A DNA stretch of 64,000 nt from Algibacter sp. L3A6 (GTDB lineage Bacteria; Bacteroidota; Bacteroidia; Flavobacteriales; Flavobacteriaceae): the NCBI RefSeq assembly GCF_009796825.1, contig NZ_CP047030.1, positions 1,897,501-1,961,500 of the forward strand. Direction: 5' to 3'. Position numbers and translations under genes: made by a program. The notes under the pieces were generated by a model. The model was not told the origin of the DNA, did not search any database, and saw nothing but the letters and a program-made list of their open reading frames with translations. Positions 56,240-63,513 of the stretch are shown piece after piece. Positions within the stretch are counted from its first letter, which is position 1. Each line of letters opens with the position of its first letter.

Positions 56240-57184
56240 ATGAAAACAATTATTAATTTAAAAAAACAGGTATTTGGAAGGTCTATAAGTGCATTAATAC
56301 TTATGGTATGTATTTCATTTACATCGTGCGACCCTTCTATTAGTGCTTTGGAATTTGATTTGCCAGAAGCTAATTCTAAGGAGGATGAAACACCACCATC
56401 GGCAAGTTTCTCAGCGACAGTATCGTCAGATTTTTTGACATATGATTTTTCGAATACATCATCAAGTGCTACTACATATGTGTGGGATTATGGAGATGGA
56501 AACTCATCTACAGATGTAGATGGTCTTAATACTTTTCCAGATGAAGGAACCTATACTGTAACGCTAACAGCTTCAGATAAGCTTGGTAAATCAAGTACGT
56601 TTTCATTAGATGTTGAGGTTGTAGAACCAGAAACGCCTCCGGCTATTAATCCAGAGATTGTTAATGGCGATTTTGAAAGTGGAACGAGTGGATGGAAACC
56701 TTCAGGTTGTACAGATTGTTCAACAAATGCGTTCAACGCAAGTTCTGATGGGTCACCACTTAATTATGATGGGTCTGATTCAGGATCAAGTAAAACACCA
56801 GGAGCTAAATATACAAGTTCTACATCTGCAGGACCTTCTTTAGGTAGCGGAACACGATATGGTTATCAAGCCATAACGGTAACACCTAATACTAATTATA
56901 TTTTAGAATATGAATACGCTATTAAAACAGATAATGATGATATCGAAGGTGGAGATAGAGCTATTATTTCAATTGTAGATGGTTGGTATGACGATGCAGC
57001 AACGGCAGCTTCAAGCACCCCATTGCTTAGTTTAGTTGGTGATGAGGCTAACGGCAAAGGTAATTTTGAAGTGGTTAAACAAGTGTTTGCTTCAAATGCA
57101 TCAGGTGAAATTGCAATATTAATGTATGCTATAACTAATGATGAGTTATACATTGATAACGTTAAAGTATATCCAGCAGAATAA
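56240..57184 (+). CDS. PKD-domain surface lipoprotein, likely alginate-binding
   Basis: The 314-residue protein has a lipoprotein signal (ISFTSCDPSIS). A PKD domain (about 45-125, SFSATVSSDFLTYDFSNTS, YVWDYGDGNSS, FPDEGTYTVTLTASD) is followed by a C-terminal jelly-roll-like module (about 140-312, IVNGDFESGTSGWKPSG, ILEYEYAIKTDNDD, LYIDNVKVYP) similar to carbohydrate-binding modules. No catalytic residues are evident. It sits where SusE/F-type glycan-binding proteins usually lie, 29 bp after susD and 11 bp before PL7, so it most likely helps to bind alginate at the cell surface. Confidence 0.82.
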   Translation: MKTIINLKKQVFGRSISALILMVCISFTSCDPSISALEFDLPEANSKEDETPPSASFSATVSSDFLTYDFSNTSSSATTYVWDYGDGNSSTDVDGLNTFPDEGTYTVTLTASDKLGKSSTFSLDVEVVEPETPPAINPEIVNGDFESGTSGWKPSGCTDCSTNAFNASSDGSPLNYDGSDSGSSKTPGAKYTSSTSAGPSLGSGTRYGYQAITVTPNTNYILEYEYAIKTDNDDIEGGDRAIISIVDGWYDDAATAASSTPLLSLVGDEANGKGNFEVVKQVFASNASGEIAILMYAITNDELYIDNVKVYPAE

Positions 57185-57195
57185 TTTAAAATAAA

Positions 57196-58119
57196 ATGAA
57201 AAACATCCGAAAAGAATTATTAGTACTTATTTTATCAATATTTCTATCTGTTAACGCGACTTCTCAAAACAAGAAAAGTGGCGTTACAGACTCGGATATT
57301 AAAACAGAAAAAAAAGCTAAGAAGAAGAAAAAAAAGAATAAAAAAATTAAGCTTCCAAATATTGATTTAAGTCATTGGAGTGTTACTACCCCAGAGCTAA
57401 ATAAAAAAGGAAGAGCAATGAATATTGAGCCACCTGAAATTTTGAATTACGCTACAGACGAGCGGTTAATCCCTTATATGTATAACGATTCAACTAGTGG
57501 GGCATTAGTGTTTTATTCTTTTCCTAGTAATGCCACAACGGCAAATACAAAGTATACAAGATCTGAATTAAGAGAGCAAATGGTTCCTGGTGATAATAAC
57601 ACAAACTGGACCTTTGCAGATGGTGCTAACATGAAAGGGAAACTTGCCATGGGAGAAACCACAAAAGATTCAGAAGGGAAATATCATAGAACTATTATCA
57701 TGCAAATCCATGGACGTTTAACAAATGAACAAAGAGATTTAATTGGTCAAAAAGATAATAATGCACCTCCAATTTTGAAAATATATTGGGATAAAGGTAA
57801 AATTAGAGTAAAAACTAAAGTTCTTAAAGATTTAAGTGCAACCGGTGAAGCTTTATTGCATGAAGACGCTTGGGATGACGATGATGGATTTAATTTTGAG
57901 CAAGAAGTAGGTTTTAGAAAATTTACGTTAGAAGTTAAAGTATCCGAAGGTAAAATGGTTATTGTTTTAAATAATAACGAGTACAAGGTTTACGAAGGTA
58001 TCCATATGAGAAAGTGGGGTGTTTTCGAAAACTATTTTAAAGCCGGAAATTATTTCCAATCAAGAGATGAAGGCTCTTATTCTAAAATTAAATATTACGA
58101 ATTAGAAGTAAGTCATTAA
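57196..58119 (+). CDS. Alginate lyase, polysaccharide lyase family 7, with a Lys-rich linker
   Basis: PL7 endo-lyases cut alginate chains. All three family motifs are present: RSELREQ (from Arg122), QIHG (Gln170 to His172) and YFKAGNYFQ (from Tyr280), the last holding catalytic Tyr. QIH rather than QVH is associated with activity on guluronate-containing blocks. The 307-residue protein has a standard signal peptide (ending NATSQNK) and neither a lipobox nor a T9SS domain. Between signal and catalytic domain (about residues 36-52) 12 of 17 residues are lysine, a linker that could bind anionic alginate. It is the last gene of the susCD operon. Confidence 0.93.
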   Translation: MKNIRKELLVLILSIFLSVNATSQNKKSGVTDSDIKTEKKAKKKKKKNKKIKLPNIDLSHWSVTTPELNKKGRAMNIEPPEILNYATDERLIPYMYNDSTSGALVFYSFPSNATTANTKYTRSELREQMVPGDNNTNWTFADGANMKGKLAMGETTKDSEGKYHRTIIMQIHGRLTNEQRDLIGQKDNNAPPILKIYWDKGKIRVKTKVLKDLSATGEALLHEDAWDDDDGFNFEQEVGFRKFTLEVKVSEGKMVIVLNNNEYKVYEGIHMRKWGVFENYFKAGNYFQSRDEGSYSKIKYYELEVSH

Positions 58120-58212
58120 AAAATAATAAGAAATCTATTTTGGTCAGATTAGAAAAAAGATACTAGATAAAACAGGATTAATAACTTAACTGTTTTGTTT
58201 AAGTTTAGCACC

Positions 58213-58252
58213 TTTATTTGGTTAATTATAAACAAGTGTTAACCAATTGGTA
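58213..58252 (+). promoter_or_regulatory. Weak operator-like site before the GntR gene
   Basis: A -7-like TTTATTTG (58213-58220) is followed by TTTGGTTAATT. A clear ACCAATTGGT palindrome preceded by GTTA lies at 58242-58251. It resembles the operators at 37520, 47680, 48383 and 51250 but is degenerate, as expected for moderate autoregulation. Confidence 0.45.
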
Positions 58253-58272
58253 GTCATTAAATTGAAAAACAT

Positions 58273-58977
58273 ATGAAGTTAGAAGTAGTTACAATAAGCG
58301 AAAGTCAGAGAGTTCAAAACGATATAATTGGTAAAATTAGAGATCTTATCAATTTTAAAAACTTGGAGCCTGGAGATAAATTACCTGCAGAGCGAACCTT
58401 ATCTGAAAAGTTTGAAGTAACACGCTCTAATGTTCGTGATGCTATTCAGAAATTAGAATTCTATGGCTTATTAAAATCTATTCCTCAAAGTGGAACATTT
58501 GTAGCAAACATAGGTGTAATTGCTATGAATGGAATGATTGATGATATTTTGAGATTAGAATCTTCAGATTTCAAATCTTTAGTAGAAACAAGAATTTTGC
58601 TGGAGTTAAAAACAGTAAGGCTAGCGTCTTTACGAAGAACAGAAGAAGATTTAGAAAATATAAAGGAGGCCTTAGATGCTTATAAAGAAAAAGCCTTGTC
58701 AGGAGAAGATGCCGTGCAAGAAGATTTACTTTTTCATTTAGCTATTGCAAAGGCAAGTGGAAATAGTACCATAAACATGTTTATGTTAACTATTACACCG
58801 CAAATAATTATCGATTTCGGTAAGTATCATGTTTGTAATATCGATCAAGCAGTTGTAGGAATTCAAGAGCATAATGATATTTACGATGCTATAAAAAAGC
58901 AAGACCCCGTATTAGCCAAACAAAAAATGAAGGATCATTTTAAAATACTATATCAATATTGTTATAAGGTTAAATAA
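58273..58977 (+). CDS. ausR: GntR/FadR-type (FCD) transcriptional regulator of the alginate locus
   Basis: The 234-residue regulator has an N-terminal winged helix (about 10-80, GDKLPAERTLSEKFEVTRSNVRDAI and the wing LKSIPQSGTFV) and an all-helical FCD ligand domain (about 95-230, with LVETRILLELKTVRLAS, FHLAIAKASGNSTI and EHNDIYDAIKKQD). In Zobellia galactanivorans the GntR protein AusR represses the alginate system and is relieved by a breakdown product. This gene has the same family and position, hence the symbol, which is by analogy. FadR-type proteins bind TGGT(n)ACCA-like sites, fitting the 13-mers at the four alginate promoters. It likely represses them. Confidence 0.88.
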   Translation: MKLEVVTISESQRVQNDIIGKIRDLINFKNLEPGDKLPAERTLSEKFEVTRSNVRDAIQKLEFYGLLKSIPQSGTFVANIGVIAMNGMIDDILRLESSDFKSLVETRILLELKTVRLASLRRTEEDLENIKEALDAYKEKALSGEDAVQEDLLFHLAIAKASGNSTINMFMLTITPQIIIDFGKYHVCNIDQAVVGIQEHNDIYDAIKKQDPVLAKQKMKDHFKILYQYCYKVK

Positions 58978-59051
58978 ATTAAACCTCATTTGAAAAATAA
59001 CGTGTTCGTGGATAAACGAATATTTAAATTAAACTTAATTATAATAAACTT

Positions 59052-60338
59052 ATGAAAGTAAAAGGTTTACGTTGGTGGATAATATCTTTAATCTGTCTTG
59101 CTACAGTTATTAATTATATTGATAGAACCGCTTTTGGTGTAATGTGGCCAGAAATGGGAAAGGATTTGGGCATGGACGAATCGGATTATGCTATTATGCT
59201 TAATGTGTTCATGATAACTTATGCTTTAGGTAAGTTTTTATCGGGTAAGTTATACGATATTATTGGTACACGTATGGGTTTTACAGTATCTATTGTAGTA
59301 TGGTCTGTTGCTTCTATATTCCATGCATTTGCAAGAGGATTAGTGTCATTAACATTGTTTAGAGCACTTTTAGGACTAGGTGAAGCAGGTAACTGGCCAG
59401 GAGCTGTAAAAAGTAATGGCGAGTGGTTTCCAGTTAAACAACGTGCTATAGCGCAAGGTATTTTTAATGCAGGAGCCTCTTTAGGTAGTGTTATCGCTCC
59501 AGTATTAATTGCTTATTTATACGGTCATTTTGGTTGGAGAACTACATTTATCATTATTGGTGCAATTGGTTTATTATGGGTAATTCCATGGTTGTTTATC
59601 AACAAAACAACTCCAGAAACACACCCTTGGATTACAGATGAAGAGAGAAACTTGATTATGAATAGTAGAACAGAAGCAATTGCTTCTGTAGAAGTGAAAA
59701 AAGAGAAAGAAAAAGGATTAAGTGTTCTTCAAATATTAAGTTACAAAGAATCTTGGGGCGTATTAGCATCTCGATTTTTTATAGAACCAATTTGGTGGTT
59801 GTTTGTCGGTTGGATGCCTTTATACTTGCACTCTAAATTTGGATTTAGTATTGCTGAAATTGGATCAACAATATGGATTTCTTACTTAGGTGGAATGGCA
59901 GGTAGTCTAATTGGAGGTTGGTACTCTGGTAAATTAATGGAAACTAAAACCGTTGATGCCGCTAGAAAAATTACAATTACAATTGGATGTTCATTAATTT
60001 TCTTAGGCTTATTAGGTATTATTTTCTTAGTAACCGAGAAAAACCCAATGACTTTTATTTATATCGTTAGTGTTGTGCTTTTCGGATTCCAATTTGCAAT
60101 CGGGAATATCCAAACAATATCTAGTGATTTATTAAGAGGACCATCGGTTGGTACATTAGCTGGTTTGGCAGGTACGGTAGCCGCATTTTCAGTAATTATC
60201 ATGAATACTTTAATTCCATTGATAGCCGAGGTTTCATATACACCAGCCTTCGTTGTAATTGCGGTTTTAGCTCCAATGGCAGTATTGTCCATATTTATCT
60301 TAATAAGAAAGATAGAACAAGTAGAAAAAATAAATTAA
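59052..60338 (+). CDS. MFS transporter, hexuronate/DEH uptake candidate
   Basis: This is a 428-residue major facilitator with about twelve membrane helices. The first helix has VINYIDRTAFGVMWPEM, like the anion:cation symporter group that includes ExuT. The GEAGNWPGAVKSNGEWFP segment is typical of that group's hexuronate carriers. It should carry unsaturated monouronates or DEH across the inner membrane. It lies between the GntR regulator and the SDR, all on one strand with gaps of 74 and 37 bp. Substrate is inferred from context. Confidence 0.88.
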   Translation: MKVKGLRWWIISLICLATVINYIDRTAFGVMWPEMGKDLGMDESDYAIMLNVFMITYALGKFLSGKLYDIIGTRMGFTVSIVVWSVASIFHAFARGLVSLTLFRALLGLGEAGNWPGAVKSNGEWFPVKQRAIAQGIFNAGASLGSVIAPVLIAYLYGHFGWRTTFIIIGAIGLLWVIPWLFINKTTPETHPWITDEERNLIMNSRTEAIASVEVKKEKEKGLSVLQILSYKESWGVLASRFFIEPIWWLFVGWMPLYLHSKFGFSIAEIGSTIWISYLGGMAGSLIGGWYSGKLMETKTVDAARKITITIGCSLIFLGLLGIIFLVTEKNPMTFIYIVSVVLFGFQFAIGNIQTISSDLLRGPSVGTLAGLAGTVAAFSVIIMNTLIPLIAEVSYTPAFVVIAVLAPMAVLSIFILIRKIEQVEKIN

Positions 60339-60375
60339 CATCAAACAAGTATATTAAATATTAAAATTAAACGAT

Positions 60376-61140
60376 ATGAGTAATTCAAGTGTAAAAGTAG
60401 CAGTAATAACAGGAGCTACAGGTGGTATTGGTTTCGAAGTAGCTAAAAGATTAGGTAAAGACGGATTTACTGTAATATTAAACGGTATTGAAGATGAAAT
60501 AGGTGCACAACGTGTAGAAGAACTTACTGCTGAAGGAATTACTGCTGAATATTTCGGATTTGATATGACAAAAGACGAAGCAGTAACTGAAAACATTACT
60601 AAAATTGGTGAGAAATACGGGAAAATTGATGTTCTTGTCAACAACACTGGAGGTATTGGTGTTAGAGCTAGATTTGAAGAAATGACTACTGAACAATACA
60701 GATTTGTTATGGCTTTAAACCTAGACTCAGTATTCTTTGCATCAAGAGCAGCAATTCCTTTTCTTAAGAAAAGTGAAAATCCTAGCATAATTAACTATAC
60801 TTCTAATGCAGCATGGAATGGTGCAGGACCTGGAGCTGGAATTTATTCAGTATCAAAAGGTGGAGTACAATCTATCACTAGAGCTTTAGCTAAAGATTTA
60901 GCTGAATACGGAATTAGAGTAAATGCAGTATCTCCTGGTACTATCGATACACCTTTCCACGCACAAATTAAAGCTACTAAACCAGAAGTTTTTGCTTCTT
61001 GGGCAAACAGTGTTTTATTAGGTAGATTAGGTGAGCCGCAAGAAGTTGCTGGTGTTGTTTCTTTCTTAGCTAGTAAAGATGCTTCTTTTATTACAGCTGA
61101 AACTATCCAAATTGGAGGAGGACAAGCTTTAGGTATCTAA
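60376..61140 (+). CDS. SDR-family oxidoreductase, probable DEH reductase
   Basis: In alginate catabolism an SDR reduces DEH to 2-keto-3-deoxygluconate (KDG). The 254-residue classical SDR has the cofactor loop TGATGGIG (residues 10-17), VNNTGGIG (NNAG variant), and the catalytic triad Ser143-Tyr157-Lys161 in NYTSNAAW and IYSVSKGG. The RVNAVSPGTIDTPFH segment is also standard. Position between the DEH-type transporter and lacI-kdgK supports a DEH reductase. The sequence alone does not fix substrate or NADH/NADPH preference. Confidence 0.87.
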   Translation: MSNSSVKVAVITGATGGIGFEVAKRLGKDGFTVILNGIEDEIGAQRVEELTAEGITAEYFGFDMTKDEAVTENITKIGEKYGKIDVLVNNTGGIGVRARFEEMTTEQYRFVMALNLDSVFFASRAAIPFLKKSENPSIINYTSNAAWNGAGPGAGIYSVSKGGVQSITRALAKDLAEYGIRVNAVSPGTIDTPFHAQIKATKPEVFASWANSVLLGRLGEPQEVAGVVSFLASKDASFITAETIQIGGGQALGI

Positions 61141-61164
61141 GTAATTGCAGATTTAGTCAAAATT

Positions 61165-61200
61165 ATAAAGCGTCTTTGTTTAACTACAAAGGCGCTTTAT
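61165..61200. terminator. Bidirectional terminator between the SDR and lacI genes
   Basis: ATAAAGCGTCTTTG (61165-61178) pairs with CAAAGGCGCTTTAT (61187-61200) with one G-U wobble. TGTTTTTTAG follows on the plus strand. The lacI stop codon overlaps its right end, so it serves both convergent genes. Confidence 0.85.
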
Positions 61201-62216
61201 TGTTTTTTAGAAGAGTCTCTAATAATCAGTTCCGCGTTTAAAATAATCTTGTTTAGTGTTTGAGTAAACGATTCTTTTTTAACGTGTTTTAAAAAGGTTT
61301 TAGCAGCAAGTTGGCCAATTTCTGAGCTATGTTGTTCAATACTCGAAATGGTTGGAGAAACTATAGCTGTAAAAGCTTCATTTCCAAAACCAACTAAAGC
61401 AATATCTTCAGGCATTTTAATGTTTTGTTCATTTAAAACTTGAAAAGCACCTAAGGCAGCATAATCTCCAGCAACATACACAGCATCTGGTCTATTTTTT
61501 AAGGCCAATAGTTCGATCATCTTTTCTCTACCATCTTCAGTCGTTAGGCTACTTTCAATTAAGAGTTCTGGATCTTGTGGTAAATTATATTTTTCTAAAG
61601 CATCAACATAACCGCGAATTCTATTGTTAAAAATCCGGGTTCGCTTAAAACCTCCAATATGGGCAATGCGTTTACAACCTTGTTTTACTAAATGTTCCAC
61701 AATCATGTGGCTGCTGTTGTAATCGTTAATTCCTATATAGTCTACATTTAAATCGTTTTCACCACGATCAAAAAGAATTAAAGGAATGCCTTTCGATTTT
61801 ATTTTTTCATAATAACTTAAATCTACAGTTTCATTGGCCATCGAGGCTATAATACCGTCTACTTGTGTAAACAATAAGGTATCAATATTGGCGCACTCTT
61901 TTTTGTAAGACTCATTAGATTGTGTGATAATGATGTTGTACCCCGCTTTATTTAAAACCTCTTCCATGTTCTGGATTACCGAAGAAAAAAAGTTGCTATT
62001 TGTACGCGGTACAATAACACCAACCAAATTACTTTTACCGCTTCTTAAGGCACTCGCTAAATGGTTTGGCTGGTAGTTTAAGTTTTTGGCAACTTGTTTT
62101 ACCGCTTTTTTTGTTTTATCACTAATTCTAGAGTCGTCGTGAAGTGCTTTTGAAACCGCGGCAGCAGATATATTTAAAACGTTTGCAATATCTTTTATGG
62201 TTGTTTTCTTTTTCAC
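61197..62216 (-). CDS. LacI-family transcriptional regulator of kdgK-kdgA
   Basis: The 339-residue LacI regulator has an N-terminal helix-turn-helix (TTIKDIANVLNISAAAVSKAL) with the hinge helix LNYQPNHLASALRSG, and a periplasmic-binding-protein-like effector domain (VGVIVPRTNSNFFSSV, DGIIASMAN, VYVAGDYAALGAFQVL). The frame is open further upstream, but the GTG whose first base is 62216 (MKKKTTIKD) gives the usual length and lies about 30 nt after the predicted transcription start. Palindromes at 62231-62260 and 62331-62342 are its likely operators, allowing control of itself and of kdgK. The ligand is probably KDG or KDPG, by context. Confidence 0.88.
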   Translation of the reverse strand: MKKKTTIKDIANVLNISAAAVSKALHDDSRISDKTKKAVKQVAKNLNYQPNHLASALRSGKSNLVGVIVPRTNSNFFSSVIQNMEEVLNKAGYNIIITQSNESYKKECANIDTLLFTQVDGIIASMANETVDLSYYEKIKSKGIPLILFDRGENDLNVDYIGINDYNSSHMIVEHLVKQGCKRIAHIGGFKRTRIFNNRIRGYVDALEKYNLPQDPELLIESSLTTEDGREKMIELLALKNRPDAVYVAGDYAALGAFQVLNEQNIKMPEDIALVGFGNEAFTAIVSPTISSIEQHSSEIGQLAAKTFLKHVKKESFTQTLNKIILNAELIIRDSSKKQ

Positions 62217-62230
62217 AATGAAATTTTTTA

Positions 62231-62260
62231 TATATTTGCTTAAACGTTTAAGCAAATATA
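62231..62260. promoter_or_regulatory. 30-bp perfect palindrome: LacI operator with mirrored -7 elements
   Basis: The block is a perfect palindrome around the core GCTTAAACGTTTAAGC, a LacI-type operator with central CG. Both ends are TATATTTG, one on each strand. On the minus strand a TTTG (complement of 62280-62283) lies exactly 19 nt upstream, making a consensus lacI promoter under its own repressor. No well-placed -33 exists for the plus-strand copy. Confidence 0.8.
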
Positions 62261-62330
62261 CAGAGTTAGTATTTAGAATCAAAGCACGGTATTTAAAATA
62301 TAAGGTTTTGATTTATTTTTAAATTTTTGG

Positions 62331-62342
62331 TTAAACGTTTAA
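62331..62342. promoter_or_regulatory. Second LacI operator core (TTAAACGTTTAA) before kdgK
   Basis: A perfect 12-bp copy of the core palindrome lies 36 bp before the kdgK start. It is centred 91 bp from the first operator, so a repressor could bind both. An AATTTTTG sequence just upstream is a possible degenerate -7 element. Confidence 0.7.
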
Positions 62343-62377
62343 GCAGCTTTAATAAAAACAAATAAGTATTTAAAAAA

Positions 62378-63424
62378 ATGGGTAAAGTAGTAACATTCGG
62401 AGAAATCATGTTAAGATTAGCTCCTCAAGGATTTTTAAGATTTTCACAAGCAAATAATTTCGACGCTGTTTATGGTGGAGGAGAATCTAACGTAGCAGTT
62501 TCTTTAGCAAACTACGGTGTAGATGTTGATTTTGTAACACGTTTACCAAAGAATGATATTGGCGAATGTGCTATGATGGAAATGCGTAAAAGAGGTGTTG
62601 GTGTAGATAAAATTGTTTACGGAGGAGATCGTTTAGGTATTTACTTTTTAGAAACTGGTGCTGTATCAAGAGGGTCTAAAGTGGTTTATGATCGTGCACA
62701 CTCTGCAATTGCTGAAATTGAATCAGGAATGATTAACTGGGATGATGTTTTTGAAGGATGTGAATGGTTCCATTGGACAGGAATTACACCTGCAATTTCT
62801 CAAGGTTCTGCAGATGTATGTTTAGAAGCTGTAAAAGCTGCTAGTGCAAAAGGAATTACAATTTCTACAGATTTAAACTACCGTGCTAAATTATGGAATT
62901 ACTGTGATGATGCTCACAGAGAAGCTGTAATGACTGAGTTAACATCTTACTGTGATATTGTTTTAGGAAACGAAGAAGATGCAGAAATGCATTTTGGTAT
63001 TAAACCAGATGGAGCAGCTGTTCAAACAGCAGGACATGATGTTAAAGCTGAAGCTTTCTTATCAGTTTGTAAGCAAATGACAGAAAAATTCCCAAGAGCT
63101 AAAAAAGTAATTACTACTTTAAGAGGTTCTATCTCTGCATCTCATAACACATGGGCAGGCGTTTTATATGATGGAAAAGAAATGTTACAAACACGTCAAT
63201 ACCAAATTACTGATATCGTAGATAGAGTAGGTGGTGGAGATTCGTTCATGGGAGGTTTAATCTACGGATTATTAAAATACCCAGAAGATGATCAAAATGC
63301 ATTAGACTTTGCAGTTGCTGCATCTTGTTTAAAACACACTATTAAAGGTGATGCAAACTTAGTAACTGTTGCCGAAGTTGAGAAGCTTATGGGTGGAGAT
63401 GCTTCAGGACGTGTTGCAAGATAA
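62378..63424 (+). CDS. kdgK: 2-Keto-3-deoxygluconate kinase KdgK (PfkB family)
   Basis: KdgK phosphorylates KDG to KDPG with ATP. The 348-residue PfkB-family kinase has the N-terminal GEIMLRLAP and YGGGESNVAVSLANYG segments, and the ATP/anion-hole motif DRVGGGDSFMGG with catalytic Asp288. The substrate-loop segment DLNYRAKLW is typical of KDG kinases. It is followed by the KdgA gene after 89 bp, and an inverted repeat lies in the gap. Regulation by the LacI protein upstream is likely from the operators. Confidence 0.92.
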   Translation: MGKVVTFGEIMLRLAPQGFLRFSQANNFDAVYGGGESNVAVSLANYGVDVDFVTRLPKNDIGECAMMEMRKRGVGVDKIVYGGDRLGIYFLETGAVSRGSKVVYDRAHSAIAEIESGMINWDDVFEGCEWFHWTGITPAISQGSADVCLEAVKAASAKGITISTDLNYRAKLWNYCDDAHREAVMTELTSYCDIVLGNEEDAEMHFGIKPDGAAVQTAGHDVKAEAFLSVCKQMTEKFPRAKKVITTLRGSISASHNTWAGVLYDGKEMLQTRQYQITDIVDRVGGGDSFMGGLIYGLLKYPEDDQNALDFAVAASCLKHTIKGDANLVTVAEVEKLMGGDASGRVAR

Positions 63425-63441
63425 TATATAAGTTTATTTGT

Positions 63442-63478
63442 TAAGCTGTTGAGTCGTTCTATACGAATCAACAGCTTA
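63442..63478 (+). repeat. Inverted repeat between kdgK and kdgA
   Basis: TAAGCTGTTGA (63442-63452) has a perfect complement at 63468-63478. No T tract follows, so it may be a weak terminator or an mRNA-stabilising hairpin that sets the kdgK:kdgA ratio. Confidence 0.55.
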
Positions 63479-63513
63479 GCAGCTTATTTAACTTAACGAA
63501 TAAATATAAAAAA

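Noticed and set aside
37590..58119. T9SS sorting domains on the alginate lyases
   Set aside because: PL6 and PL17 have lipoprotein signals and PL7 a plain signal peptide. None ends in a type A or B sorting domain; only the lamin-tail protein does.
60354..60788. 144-residue open frame on the minus strand
   Set aside because: It is antisense to the SDR gene, whose cofactor and catalytic motifs are intact. The composition is that of a reversed coding strand.
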